Shown here one piece after another: positions 47,301-60,009 of a DNA stretch of 64,000 nt. The translations under genes were made by a program, and so were the position numbers. The stretch's first letter is position 1. Each line of letters begins with the position of its first letter. Where the stretch lies: contig JAEUWY010000005.1 in the NCBI GenBank assembly GCA_022059125.1, positions 6,572,001 through 6,636,000 of the forward strand, in the 5' to 3' direction. This DNA comes from Corynespora cassiicola (lineage: Eukaryota; Ascomycota; Dothideomycetes; Pleosporales; Corynesporascaceae). The notes beneath the pieces were generated by a model. The model was not told the origin of the DNA, made no database searches, and saw nothing but the letters and a program-made list of their open reading frames with translations.

Positions 47301-50293
47301 TATATTATTAATAAGTATTTAATATATTGTAAGTGCGTTAGTAAAACTAAATAGTATTATAAAATATTTATAGTACTTATACTGTATTTAGAATACTATT
47401 TTTTATTTTTTATTTTTTTTTATATGTATTAAATTATACACGCTTTAAAAATCTAAAACTATAAATATTTATATTTTAAATAGCTTATTTTTAAGCTTTT
47501 AAATATTTAGTAGTAGATATTTATTTTTAATTATAATATTATTAAGTTTTTTAAAATTTACGTATAAATATAAAAATCTATTTTTTTTAAAAATAAAAAT
47601 AATTAGATATTCTGCTTCTAATATTAATTTACGTATAAATTTTTTTTTAAAATTTTTATTAAAATATATTTATAACGCTATAAATTTTTTTTTTAATAAA
47701 CTGTAAATAGATTTAAAAGTTAGATATTTTTTTTTTTAAAAAAATAGTTTTTATTTACTATATTTTTTAAAAATTATAAAAGTTACGCAAGTTATCTCTA
47801 AAACTTTTATTTTTTTATTTAATAGCTTTTTATTAAATTTAGTAGAGTTAATTTTTTTTTTAAAAGCGTTTTATTTAATTTTTTACTGCCTATATTATTT
47901 AACGTAATTTTATTTACTATTAAATACTGCTAATATATAGATTCTGATATAATAGCGTAATTATATCTTATAAATAAAAGCTTTTTTTTTACTTAATTAA
48001 TATATAAATTATACTTTCTAAATTATAGAAGTTTTAAAATAATATTATAAATAGCTATATCTATAATATTAAAAATATTTTTTTTTTAGTATTTCTAAAT
48101 ATTTATAACAGTTATAGCTTCTTAATTTATTAATACTTTTTTTAGTATTTTTTTTTCTAGTTACTGTGTAGAAAAAATAGAGTTATTTATAAGTATATAT
48201 TTTTATTTTATTATACTTTATAGTCTGCTGTAAAAAGTAGTTACGCTAAACTTTTATATTTAATAATACTTTTATTTAGTATTTATTAAGCTTAACAGAT
48301 AGTTTAACTAAATTCTTTAAGTTAGTAGTATATAATATTTTAAATTAATTCTAAACGCTAAGTACTGTTTTAAAAAAAACTTATTATTAAATCTATATAA
48401 ATGTTTTTTATTCTAGTAACGTTTATAATTTTTATATAAATACGTTTACTAAAAATTTTACGTATGTTTTCTATTAACTAGTATATTTATTATAAGTTTT
48501 TTATTTTTATTTATTTTAAAAAAGTATTTTACTTATTATTTATTTTATAAATAAATATTATATACGTGTGTTTTACAGTTAAACTACTATTATATATATT
48601 TATATAGTTTTTTTAAAAACTATTTTACTACTATTTTATTTAAGTAGTAGATTTAGTATTAGTTTTTTCTATAGAATATCTATAAATAGCTTATATACTT
48701 TAAATTTTTTAAGTTTAAATAGTATTACAGTTTTTACGTATTTTAGCTTTATAAAAAATTTAAAACTATATTTAGTTTACTGTTAAAGTCTAGTAAAACT
48801 TCTAGTCTAATTTCTAAATTTAGTTAATTAATTTATTTTTATATTTTAGAACTATGTTATTATTGTTGTTTTTTAAAATTTTAGTTTTTTTTATTTAAGT
48901 TATAGTATTTTTTTAACTGTTTACGTATTACAAATAATTTTTTCTACTATATAAATATTTTTATTAAATTTTTTCTATTTTTTTTATAAGTTTTAGCTAA
49001 TTTTTATTTTTATTTAAAGTTTTTATAAATTTAAAATTTAGTAAGTTTTTTTAATTTATACTTATAGTTATAATTATTTAAATATTTTTTATAATTATAT
49101 ACGTTGTAAAAGGCTTTTTTTTTTTAAAACTAAATTTTTTAAATTTAATTTTTTTAAAAATACTTCTAGACTCTGTTTAAATACCTTTATCTTAATACTA
49201 AATATAATTAAAAAATTTTTCTGTTTTTTTATATTATAGTAGTTCACTATTATAAATAAATTCTATTTTATAAAATCTGTTTATAATAACTTTTTATTTA
49301 TTATCTATATTAGATTTATTATTTAGAGTAGTTTATAATATATTTAGCTGTTAAATAACTTTATTTTTTAATTAATAGTTTTTTATAATATAGTCTGTTT
49401 TTCCACACGCGTAGTAAGTTATAATTTTACTTTTAAATTTATTATTTTTTTTATTACTTTTTTATTCTATTTTCTAAATATTACTAAAAATTATTAGTTT
49501 ATTACTATAAATGTTATAAGTAAAATACGTTACTTTATATTTAATTTATTTACTAGTATTAGCGTTGTAGTACTCTCTGCTATAGCTTAATTTAGTATAT
49601 TATTAGTATTATAGATTTTAGTTTTAGTGTAATTTTATACGCAGTTTATACAGTTTTTAATTAATATTAATAAATTTATTTATAAGTTATTTAAGTGTGT
49701 TAAGCTAAGCTCTAAAGCGTATAAATTTTTTTTTAATATTAAATTTAAGTTTTTAATAGTATATTATTATAAATACTTTATTATTTTATTTAGTAAAAAT
49801 TAATAGTTACTAAAATTTATTAGTATAGTTAATAGCTAAAGCCCGTTATTTAAAATATTAAATATTTTATTTAGTAATTATATCTTTATTAGCAATTCTA
49901 AAAACTTATTTAATTTTTTTTTTAAATTTATTAAAATTTTTTATTTATTTATTAACGTTGTCGTTAGCTTCGCTGTTTTTATACTTAATAAAAACTAATT
50001 TAATTTATTAAAGTATTTTATTTTTTATATATATAGCTACAAATATAACGTGTTTTTTTTTTAATATTTCTATTTTAAAAGTTAAAAAATAAATTAAGCT
50101 GTAAAAGCTAGTTTTTAAACTTATTTTATTTTTTATAATAAAAATTAAATATTACTATTTTAATAAAATTATTATCTGCTGTATTAGGTTATATAATTAT
50201 ATTAGTAGTAGCTTTAGTACTAATAGTACTACTAATTAGAGTTAAAAGTACACGTAATTCTAAAATAGTATTTATTTTAAAAAATATTTATAA

Positions 50294-50766
50294 TATTAAG
50301 GCTGTGCTATAAGCTATAAGTAAAACTAAAAAGTAAATAGCTGTTTAAATTAATTTTTAAAAATAAATATTAGTAAAGTTACGTAAGTAAAATAATATTT
50401 AATATACTATATAAATCTCTGTATTAGTAATAAAGCATAATAAATTAATAGTTAATTCTAAATAATAAATTTACTAATAAAATAAATATAATTATAAAGT
50501 ATAATTACGCGAACTATATATATATTAAATTCTATAAAATTCTATAGTTTTATAAAACTATTTTTATAAAACTATAAAACTTATAAAACGCTAAATTATA
50601 AGTTCTATAAATTCTATACTAAGTTTTTTTAGTATTAATATTTCTATAAAACTGTTACGTAACTTATTTTAGCTTAGCAGAATAATAAGTACTTACTATT
50701 AGTATTTATTATTAGTTATTTTTTAAAAGCGTTGTCTGCGCCGCCTACTTTCTCAGATTTATAATA
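50294..50766 (-). repeat. 5' LTR of element G (minus orientation)
   Basis: 473 bp, same ends as its partner, followed by the ATAAA target duplication at 50767-50771. Confidence 0.88.
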
Positions 50767-52384
50767 ATAAATTAATAATTAATTAAATTATTAATATTTT
50801 GTATAATATCTGTTAGCTTTAATAACTGCTTTCTAATATCTAGATAAAAATAATATATAATTATCTATTATTTTTTGTAAAATTAAATTCTATTCTTTAT
50901 TTATAGCGTTTATAAATAAAATATTATTTTTTTTATTTTTTTTTTTACCTAATAAATTAGAATTTAATTTTTTTAAATTATTTTTTAATATAGTTTAGAC
51001 GTTTTTTATAAGTACTAAGTCTAGGCTATAAGCTAAATGTTTAAATAATTTTATTTTATTTTTTTAAACTATTTTAAAACTGGTTTAGCTGTATAAATTT
51101 TTAAATTACTTTATTAAAATTTCTAGTCTATAAACTAATTAGTATTTATATTAATTTTATAATTTAATAATTAATAAAAATTAATTTGATTAAATAATAA
51201 ATTTAATAAAAAAAAAGTATATAAACTAACCGGGTTTTATTTGTTTTTTAATAATAAGTTTTAATACTTTTTATATATAATCTGTATTATTAAAGTTATT
51301 TTTAAAATTAGGTGGTTTAATAAATACTAATTCTAATCTTCCTTCTATCTAAATAGCTCTTTATACTGATATAATAATATCTCAAGCTATAATTTAATTA
51401 GTACTAATTTTTTTAAAAAAGTAATTAAATTAAAAAAATTTAATTAATTTTTTTAATTTTTTTTTTAACTTATAATTTAGTTTTATAAAAGCTAATTCAG
51501 CTTCTACTTTTTTTATTTCTTTTTTTTCTTATATATTTCTGTTTAGAACCTAGGCCTCTTTCTATTACTAACTTATTAGAAAATATAATTTTATTTGAAT
51601 TTATATTTTTTATATTTTCTAATTTTTTTTTATATATTCTAATTTTTTTTCAGCTTTTTTTTATTTAAATACGGCTTTTTAGTACTAATATTTGTACTAT
51701 AATTTTTTTTTTAAATATTTTTATAAACTTCTTTTAAATATTTTTATATTATTTTCTAATAATATTCCTTTTTTTTTTTTTAGAGCTTTTAATTAAATCT
51801 CTATTAATAATTTTTTTATTTCTTTCTAATAGCTTAATTTTATCTTTATTTTATTATTTATTTAAGCTATTAAATAATTTTTTTTTATTTATTTATTATA
51901 CAGTACAGAGGGGTGACATTAAAAAAAAGTGTATAAAAAAATCGTACTTTTTAAACTTGTATAGCTTTTTGTTTAAAACAGCTATTTAAAAAAAAAATTA
52001 AAGTTAAAAGAATTTATAAATATAATAAGAAAATATTTAAAAAAAAAAGCTTATATAATCTTTTAAATGTTTTAAAAAGCTCTAAATATAGTGTAAAAAA
52101 AAGTTTAAATTTTTATACGCTGTAATTTTTTTTAAATTTTTTTTTTAAAACTTTTTATTTTATACTAACTAAATTTAGTTTAGTTTATATTACGTAAGCA
52201 GAAAATTAGAGCTAAAGTTTTAATTTAGTATAAAAAAAATTAAAATTAAAAAATAAAGTTTTGCTTATATAAGCACTAATTATATAATAATAAACTAGTG
52301 AAATTAGTATATAAATAAATATTTTAGAAATGGAAATCTAAATCTCTATTTTCTCTGAAAAAAAATAAAATAAAATCTCAATTC

Positions 52385-53584
52385 TCAGACTACGAAGAAA
52401 AAGTTAATCTTTTATATAAAGCTAATACTTCTATTAAAAATATATCTTTTATTTTAACTAAATCTATTACTAGTATTTATAATGCTATAAATCGAATTAA
52501 TAAAAAAAATAAACTTTTTAATAGTTTAAAAAGAGATAAAAATCAGAATAAAATTAAACTATTAAAAAGAGAAAAAAGAATTATTAATAGAAATTTAGTT
52601 AAAAGCCTTAAAAAAACAAATAAAAGAATTTTGATTAAAAATAATTTAAATATATTTAAAAAAAGTTTATAAAGATTTTTTAAAAAAGAAAAATATTGTA
52701 CAAATATTGCTAGTAAAAAACTTTTTTTAAATAAAAAAAGTAAAAATAAGACTAGAATATACAAAAAAAAATTTAAAAAATATAGAAAATATAAATTTAA
52801 ATAAAATTATATTTTCTAATAAGTTAGTAATAGAAAGAGGTCTAGGTTCTAGACAGAAATATATTAGAAAAAAGAGAAATAAAAGTGTAGGAGCTGAATT
52901 AGCTTCTATAAAATCTAATTATAAGTAAAAAAAAAATTTAAAAAAATTAAAATTAATTAAAAATTAATTATAATTTTTTAATTTAATTACTTTTTAAAAA
53001 TAATTAATACTAATTAAATTATAGCTCGAGATATTGTTATATTAGTATAGAGAGCTATTTAGATAGAAAGAAAATCAGAATTAGTATTTATTAAAACACC
53101 TAATTCTAAAAATAACTTTAATAATACGGATTATATATAAAAAGTATTAAAATCTATTATTAAAAAACAAATAAAACCCGGTTAGTTTATACACCTTTTT
53201 TTTACTTTTTAAATTAAATTTAATAAAAATACTAATTAGTTTATAGACTGGAAATTTTAATAAAATAATTTAAAAATTTATACAGCTAAACTAGTTTTAA
53301 ACTGGTTTAAAAAAAATTAAATTAATTTTTTTAAACATTCTTTTTATAGCCCAGACTTAGCTCCTATTAAAAATATCTAGGCTATATTAAAAAATGCCTT
53401 AGATAAACAAAGAACTAATTTATTAGAAAAAGAAAATAATACTAAAAGTATTAATTTATTTAAAAGAGCTATAATTAAAGAGTGGAATTTAATTCCACAG
53501 AAAATAATAGATAATTATATATTATTTTTATCTAGGCGTTATAAAGCAGTTATAGACGCTAAAAGATATTATACTAAATATTAA
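52385..53584 (+). pseudogene. Tc1/mariner transposase remnant of element A
   Basis: About 400 codons in one frame, broken by stops. The N-terminal helix-turn-helix region is readable (KVNLLYKANTSIKNI, SITSIYNAINRINKKNK). The C-terminal DDE end reads YSPDLAPIKNI then a TAG and AILKNALDK, followed by LIPQKIIDNYI and AVIDAKRYYTKY. The usual PIEN has become PIKN (GAA to AAA) and the usual Trp has become TAG, both G-to-A changes. Inactive. The true start codon is not identifiable. Confidence 0.8.
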
Positions 53585-53916
53585 TAATTTATTTTCTATA
53601 AATTTATTTTAAAAAAACAATTTTTTAATTTTACTAATTTTTGTTTTTTTTAGATAATAAACTGATCTAAATTTTTTTTATATAATTACATGCTATTAAT
53701 AGCTTTTTTTTTAAAAAAAAAAACTAAAAATTACACGCTAGAAAAAAAATTAAAACGTATTAAAATTTAAATTTTTTTTAACTCTCTATTTAGAGTTTTT
53801 TAAAACATTAAAAAGATTATATAAGCTTTTTTTTTAAAATATTTTCTTATTGTATTTATAAATCCCTCTAACTTTAATTTTTTTTTTTAAATAGCTGTTT
53901 TAAATAAAAAGCTATA

Positions 53917-55764
53917 ATATAAAAAATAAGCGAGCCGATTAGATAAGCGAGCCGATCTGCTTCTAACTGCCCCAGCACCTACGCAACTACCTACTTAACT
54001 ACCTTAAAAAAATAATATAATAATTTAATATAAAAAGTAACTATAGTAGTTATACTATTATTTTATATATATAAGAATTATATTCTTACTCTTTACAGCG
54101 TATATAGTATATTTTTAACTGCCAGCTGCTACTAAAACAAGCTATTTTTTTATATTTTTTTTATTTAATTACTTTTTAATATTTTTTTAAGCTATAATTT
54201 TAGTTTTTTTAGTTTTTATTAAAGTTTTTTTATATTAAATCTTTTTTTTTTTTACTTTATACGCTGCGTAGCAGCTTTATTAGCTTTTTTAAAGTTTTTA
54301 TTTTAGCTTTTAAATAATATAGCTGTATAAAGTATTACTGCAGCTTTTTTTTTAAGCTAATTAATAGCTATAAAAATAAAAGTAGATAATAAGTTTTTAT
54401 ACTTTCTAATTCTATTATAAATTAATATTAATTAAATTTTTAGCTTATACGCGTTACTTAGTATTCTAATTTTTTACTAAATAGTTTTAAAAAAAATTAG
54501 CGTAAATGTATATAGCTTTATATTAAGTTTTAACAGTACTACTTCTAAATTATAAAAAACTATTTCTATTTTTTAGAAGCTTATACGTATATTATTTTTT
54601 ATAAAAAATTATTAAAAAACTTTTTTAAAAGCTAGTAAAAAAGTAATTTTATTAATATAGTTAATATAATTATATACTAAGCTAGAAATTTTATTACTAT
54701 ACGCGCGCTTTAAAAGCAAAAAATACTTTATATTAAAAAATTAAAAAAAATATAATAAATATAAAAGTATATAAAAAGTAATAATTTTATTTTTTATACA
54801 GAGATTCTAAAAAGTGAAAAAGTTATAGCTTTTATAGCTATTAATAAGTAGTAGTTAGTACGTGTTTACTGTACAGCTTTATATATAAACGTTAAAATAC
54901 TTTAACTAATATACTTTTAGCTTATTTATTATTTAGTCTATCTCGCTAAGTAATATATACTAACTAAATAAAATATTATTACTTTTAAACTATATATAAA
55001 ATTAGTACTTATTTATAAAAATAATAAAAAAAAAAAATTATCTAGCCGTACGCGTTAATTCTTTAAATTACTATAACTTACTTATAATTATTTAACTAAA
55101 TACTTTTAAGTTAATTTTATTTTTTTAATACTATAACTACTAACTAAACTAATATTATATTTATTATAAAATCTGTTTTGTCGAAGTTATACGTATTTTT
55201 ATTAATAATACTATATTTTATTTTTATATAATACAGCAGTTTAAACTAAAAACTAATAATTTTAGAATTTTTATACAGAATATACTAGTAATTCTGCTAA
55301 TAAGTTAATTAAACTTAAAAATCTAGCTAATATTTAATAAAGTTGTTAGGCTATTTAATACTAACAGAGCTTACTTTTTATATAGTAAGTAACTAATTAG
55401 TTATATTATATACAGTAGTTAGCGTAGACGTGAATTTTTATAAATCTAGCTTAAAAATAAAAATAATAATTACTTTTTTTAAGCTTAATTAGCTGCTTTA
55501 AATTAGATTAGTAATTATATTTTACAGATTATCTAGCGCGTTAATTATATAGCGTAATAAATAGAACTTTATAAGTCTTCGCAGCGTGTTTTACGCTTAA
55601 AATTAAATTATTTTAAATTACTATAAAAACTAAAATTATACAGGCTTTATTATAAATTAATTAAAAATTATTTAGTAAAAATATTATAGATATAAATAGC
55701 TTGCGTTAGAGTAGTTAGAGAGCTAATCAGCTCGCTTATCTAATTAGCTCGCTTATTTTTTACA
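53917..55764 (-). mobile_element. Element B: Fot1/pogo-type transposon, heavily RIP-mutated
   Basis: 1848 bp, TA flanks at 53915-53916 and 55765-55766. Ends ATATAAAAAATAAGCGAG (left) and ATGTAAAAAATAAGCGAG (right, inverted). The terminal motif AAGCGAGCCGAT is tandem with a 17-bp period (53928 and 53945). Internal sequence on the minus strand matches element D, including the region coding the basic C-terminal stretch near 54.25 kb. No intact frame. It is the innermost and so the youngest insertion of its branch of the stack. Confidence 0.83.
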
Positions 55765-57015
55765 TTACAAGTTTAAAAAGTACGATTTTTTTATACACTT
55801 TTTTTTAATATCACCTCTCTGTAGTATAAATACTACTTTTATTTTTATTTAATATATTAGAAATAGTTATAATAGGTGTATTAGCTTTTAATAGAAGATT
55901 AACTTTTTCTTTATAGTCTGAAAAGTAAGGTTCTATCTTATCTTTATTAAAAAGAAATAGAGATTTAGAATTTTTTTTCTAAAATATTTATTTATATACT
56001 AATTTAACTAGTTTATTATTATATAATAAATGCTTATATAAGCAAAACTTTATTTTTTTAACATTAAATTAATTTTCCAGCTCTAGTTTTTTTGCTTACG
56101 TAATATATACTAAATCTAATTAAGTTAGCGTGAAATAAAAAGTTTAAATAATTTTTTAAATAAAAAATAAATCAGCTTTTAAATTTACACTTTTTTTTAC
56201 CTCTACTTTAAGCTTATTTATAACTCTATAACTTTAATATAAATTCTAATTTTTCTTTTTAGATTAAAAGTTATAATAAATCTCTATTAAATTAATTTTT
56301 TTTTATTTTTATAGCTAGTCTAGTTAAAAAGTTATATTAATTTAAAAACTGCTATTTTTTCAATTAAACTATTTTAATATTACCTCTCTGTATATATTTT
56401 TATAATTTTAATTTTTTATTATAGTAAGTAGTATTTATTTTAGTATAGTTTATTTAGTTTATTTTTATAATAGTAAAAAAAATTACTTTTTAAGTTTATA
56501 CGCTATATATTTAATTTAAAACTTTTTAAGTTTATAATAAGTTTAAAATTATTTAAAAAGCTACTGTTAATTAAAAATATAATTATATAAACTATTTTTA
56601 GATAATATATTAAAATAAACTAAATAAACTATACTAAAATAAATACTGCACGCTATAATAAAAAATTAAAATTATAAAAATATATATTTCTAATTTATGA
56701 AAAAAATATTATAATTTATTATAGCTATTTTAAAGTTATTATATTAACTAAATTAATACTATTATAAATAAATTTTAAAACTTAATAATATTTATATTAG
56801 TAAACTTATAAATAAAAAATTGTATATATAAAAAGTTATAAACTTTAGTTTTATAACTATTTAATTTTTAATATAATAGCTACTATAATAAAACAGTTAT
56901 TAAGTTTTAAAGTTTTATATAAATATTTAGTATTAAGCTAGTAACTTATTTATTCTGGCGACTCGCTTGTCCTGGCGACTCGCTTATTCTTTACGTTAAT
57001 GTCTCTAGTACGCAT

Positions 57016-57384
57016 CTATTCTTCTAATAGCTGTTGGGGATTATACGCTGGAGACGATTCTGCCTCCTTGGGGTGATATACAGGTGGATCTTTTGAGGTG
57101 TCTTCTTTATAGGCAGGGGCGGTGTCTGCTCTTGCCCTTTCTACATCGGTATCGTCTTGTTATGGGCCTATGTCGGCTGCTATCTGGTTTGCGTGCGCCA
57201 TCTCTTCTTCTGTCATCTGGGGTTTACTGGAAGACATGGTTCTGGGCTTAGTCAAGTTACCTTGATGTTCGATGCCTGGATGGCGGAATGGATTTGGAGG
57301 CAACACGAGACTCGAGTAACTCACGTTCAGATGTGGCTTAAATTGTTTGTTCGATTTGTCGTAAAACAGGTCTGAGGGAGACAT
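57016..57384 (-). pseudogene. Small ORF of unknown function broken by one in-frame TAA
   Basis: From the ATG at 57384 (MSPSDLFYDKSNKQFKPHL) 74 codons run to a TAA at 57162-57160. The same frame then continues 47 more codons (QDDTDVERARADTAPAYKE) to a TAG at 57018-57016. The downstream part has the same hydrophilic character as the upstream part (SSSKPQMTEEEMAHANQIA), so the two were probably one 122-residue protein. A CAA-to-TAA change fits RIP leaking from element C, whose end lies 20 bp beyond the last codon. Family unknown. It could still be expressed as the 74-aa form. Confidence 0.5.
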
Positions 57385-58099
57385 TAAATGATAGATGCCC
57401 GTACGTATTTTAATATCGAGCTTGCTTTACGTAGATTCCATTCAAGATAAGGCTTATCTCACCATAATTGAAAAAGGCGCATCCAAAAGTAATGTATATG
57501 TAGAACGATGTGTGTGGCTGCTGACAACACATGTACTCCTGCATCTATGACTCGCTGGAAGTGCACCTTATCGTCGGCATGCCAAACTCTGCATGAAAAG
57601 ATAGAGAATACCACTACCTATAGGATTCTCTGCTTGTTACATATTCATTATTGGCTTGAACAATATGTGTATCAATCTCGGAATCTAGAACGCGGAATGT
57701 GTTAAAATAAGAAGATGTGTCACAGGCCTAGGCGGGAAGTCCCAGGCCTAGGCTGGAAGTCCCAAGCCTCGTCGATATGAGGGCCAATGAAAACTTATAT
57801 GGAGAAGTTGGCTTGAATAAAGTTACACAGTAAGTGTTTTTTCTTATCCAGCCATCAGGAAATGCAAACTTTGGAATAGGACCTCTATATCTTATGTTGT
57901 GTATCGTTTTACGTAACAAGGCCATTTGCCACGCGTTTCTATGATCTGTATTGTTCATATCTGCTATTGTGTTCATCGAGAATAAGTGTTGAAATTCTCT
58001 GAAGTCAAGGTGTTGCAGGGATCTACTACCTGGCTTGCCTTTATCTTTAGCCTTGCGTCTAAGGCCTCAGCACCTTTAATCTGTTGCATTGTTGAGCCT
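57385..58099. other. Spacer between the small ORF and the HET relic
   Basis: An 82-codon minus-strand frame (57976-57728, MNTIADMNNTDHRNAWQMAL) has protein-like character in its first half, but I can place it in no family and it may be a fragment. A short direct repeat, CCCAGGCCTAGGC-like, occurs at about 57722-57762. Otherwise nothing recognised. Confidence 0.4.
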
Positions 58100-60004
58100 A
58101 TGGGTTCGTTTCTTACAATATTATATCAGCATCAATTCCGTACCTGCGATGTTGAACACGGAGATTTCTACAAGAATTCACATATTCTAAACGCCATTGA
58201 AACGAATCCAAACTTAAAGTTCCCATATCTACCGCTTTCTTCTCCCAGCGACATCCGCCTGATCACAATATCAGCCGGCCAGCTCAATGATCCACTCGTA
58301 TGCACCATTTCTCATGAGGATCTTGATTCCCACCAAAGGTCTAAGTATGAGACTATCTCCTATTGATGGGGTAATGCAGCACACAGAAGTGTCATAGTGT
58401 TGAGCAGTCTTTGCATTTCAGTGCCTTCAAGTTCCGCTGCAGCTCTTCGACGTGTACCGTTATGTCAATCGGCTTGAACTGTTTGGCTTGATGTGGTTTG
58501 CATAAACCAAGACGATGTCGAAGAATGTAATCGACAAGTGGCCATTATGGGTGCGATTTACCGTGATGGTGCCCGAAATCTGATTCATCTCGGCCACAAA
58601 GATGTGGAAGAAGCAAGAGATAGTATAGCAGCGATTCTGAAAGAAGCTTCAGAAACAGAAGGAGCTTTCACGCTTTTAAGAAATGAATTAGGTGCATGGC
58701 AGTATTCCAGCACTGGAATAAAGGCGAGATATAGCACCCAATCGCCGGTTCAATTTTTTGGATTGCCATGGTTTCGGTTAGTTGGTCGTGTGCCTATCTG
58801 GTATTTAAAGGGTATCTAACTCTTTCAAAGACGTGTATGGGTGTTGCAGGAAGCGGTGTTGGCACGCAAGAATCAATGTTTTTGTGGATTTTCTCAGTTT
58901 GACCTCTTAGATGCGACAAGAGCAGCTGCGTGGCTGGTCCACAACTACTAATTCGTTGACCCGGATCTTGGCCTAAAATGTTCATATGCAGCTGAAATGA
59001 ATGATGTCGTCGATGATACTTGCGGCTACCATCGTTGTGGCGCTGGAAAAGTGCCCGGAGCACTCTACCTGCTTGACCTTGGACAGCAGCGGTTAGCGAC
59101 AAATCCCCTTGACAAGGTCTACGGAATACTTGATATGACCAAGGATTTGAAGCTTATACCCGACTACCGGAAACCATTGGCAGAGACATCTCGTGACGCT
59201 GCTTGGGGCTTGGCCCAACAAGATGACCTATCCTTCCGCGACTGTGTAAGATACAGAGCGTCGACAGAGACGTCCGACAGAATGGATTTCCATCATGGGT
59301 ACCTAAGTGGCACATTGGAAAGGATCTTGCTGAAGACCCCAACTTCATGCCCTTGCATTTTGAGGTCTATCCGGGGAAAAAATAATTAATAGCTTCACTT
59401 AACCCCCATGGAATTGAAGAGAGCATCGCGATAGACGGCTTCAAATTGGGCATCATAACGAAAACCACTGATCGAATGAAAACGATGGATTTGGAAGATG
59501 AAAATGGCCTGAAAAACATCATTTCCCAAATTGATAATATGCTCGTAGAGCTGGGAAGTGGTGATGATAATCTTGATGTAGAGACGTCAATAGCCACGAC
59601 TGTCGTCGCTGGGGTCGATGTGCACTGTAAACCAGCCACAGCAGCAATCAAAACCGGCTATGACCACCTAATTGAGATGATCAATAAAGGATCAATACCT
59701 CCTTCGATATCCGATCTTATGAAAAGTTCAAACACTTCAGTAACTCTCACCAGTCAATATCGCGAAGCTATGGTAAATGCATGCATGAACAGCCCTTTTT
59801 TTTTATAACTGGATCAGGTAATTTTGGGCCAGGACCCTAATTTTCAGCGGAAGATGATATTATCGCTATTTTATATGGCTTACAATTTCCTGTGGTGTTA
59901 CAGCCAATAGGTGACAAGTTTCTTTTTTTTTAGGGACATGTTATGTTAATAGTATTATGGATGGTGAAGCTTTAGACGACTATAATAAAAATAACGTGAT
60001 ATTT
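58100..60004 (+). pseudogene. HET-domain (heterokaryon incompatibility) protein pseudogene
   Basis: The HET signature is clear: RSKYETISY, then a TGA, WGNAAHRSVIVLSS, TVWLDVVCINQDDVEECN, RQVAIMGAIYRDG, GLPWFR/RVWVLQEAVLARK across a 54-bp intron (58777-58830, donor GTTAGT), and NPLDKVYGILDMTKDL. The C-terminal MDGEALDD segment of such proteins follows near 59.97 kb. It is broken by in-frame stops at about 58364, 58478, 58948 and 59383, a one-base loss near 59289 after DRMDF, and shifts in T homopolymers near 59800 and 59925. Several stops fit CAA to TAA or CGA to TGA. HET proteins trigger cell death on fusion of unlike strains; this copy cannot make one. The start is uncertain; the frame stays open from 57986. 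Confidence 0.85.
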
Positions 60005-60009
60005 TTTTT

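Larger units (their letters stand above)
43910..50766 (-). mobile_element. Element G: Ty3/Gypsy LTR retrotransposon, RIP-degraded
   Basis: 6857 bp with two LTRs (474 and 473 bp) in direct orientation and 5-bp target duplications ATAAA (43905-43909 and 50767-50771). The internal 5.9 kb is coding on the minus strand only. Reverse-transcriptase motifs survive: the equivalent of MPFGLTNAPATFQ reads LFSFTNALTIY at about 47320-47362, and the YLDD box reads IYLDNILVF at about 47245-47275, with the expected spacing of about 20 residues. In-frame TAA/TAG are everywhere and no protein can be made. Inserted in the 3' part of F. Confidence 0.88.
51906..55821 (+). mobile_element. Element A: Tc1/mariner-type transposon, split by B
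   Basis: TA flanks at 51904-51905 and 55822-55823. Ends CAGAGGGGTGACATTAAA and (inverted) CAGAGAGGTGATATTAAA; inverted repeats about 235 bp. Without B it is about 2.07 kb, the same size as its sister F, which it interrupts in opposite orientation. B lies in its right inverted repeat. Confidence 0.82.
43526..56390 (-). mobile_element. Element F: Tc1/mariner-type transposon, split by G and A
   Basis: TA flanks at 43524-43525 and 56391-56392. Ends CAGAGAGGTGATATTAAA and (inverted) CAGAGAGGTAATATTAAA; the inverted repeats run about 225 bp. After removing G and A the element is about 2.09 kb. Its transposase remnant is on the minus strand, in two parts (about 56.1-55.82 kb and 51.9-50.77 kb), recognisable by alignment to the sister copy A in the opposite orientation. 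It is riddled with stops. F sits inside the left arm of C. Confidence 0.8.
43214..56996. mobile_element. Element C: foldback/MITE-like TIR element, split by nested insertions
   Basis: Flanked by TA on each side (43212-43213 and 56997-56998). The ends ACTTAAAGAATAAGCGAG (left) and ACGTAAAGAATAAGCGAG (right, inverted) continue as near-identical inverted repeats. Removing insertion F leaves about 918 bp whose two arms of about 390 bp (43214-43525 continued at about 56393-56465, against about 56610-56996) pair with each other around a roughly 145-bp centre. No transposase frame is visible, so it is probably non-autonomous. Its termini carry the 17-bp tandem AAGCGAGTCGCC motif shared with Fot-like elements B, D and E. 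Confidence 0.8.

Noticed and set aside
52543..52764. 73-codon hydrophobic frame on the minus strand
   Set aside because: Antisense shadow of the AT-rich Tc1/mariner transposase remnant; Lys/Asn codons read as Leu/Phe on the other strand.
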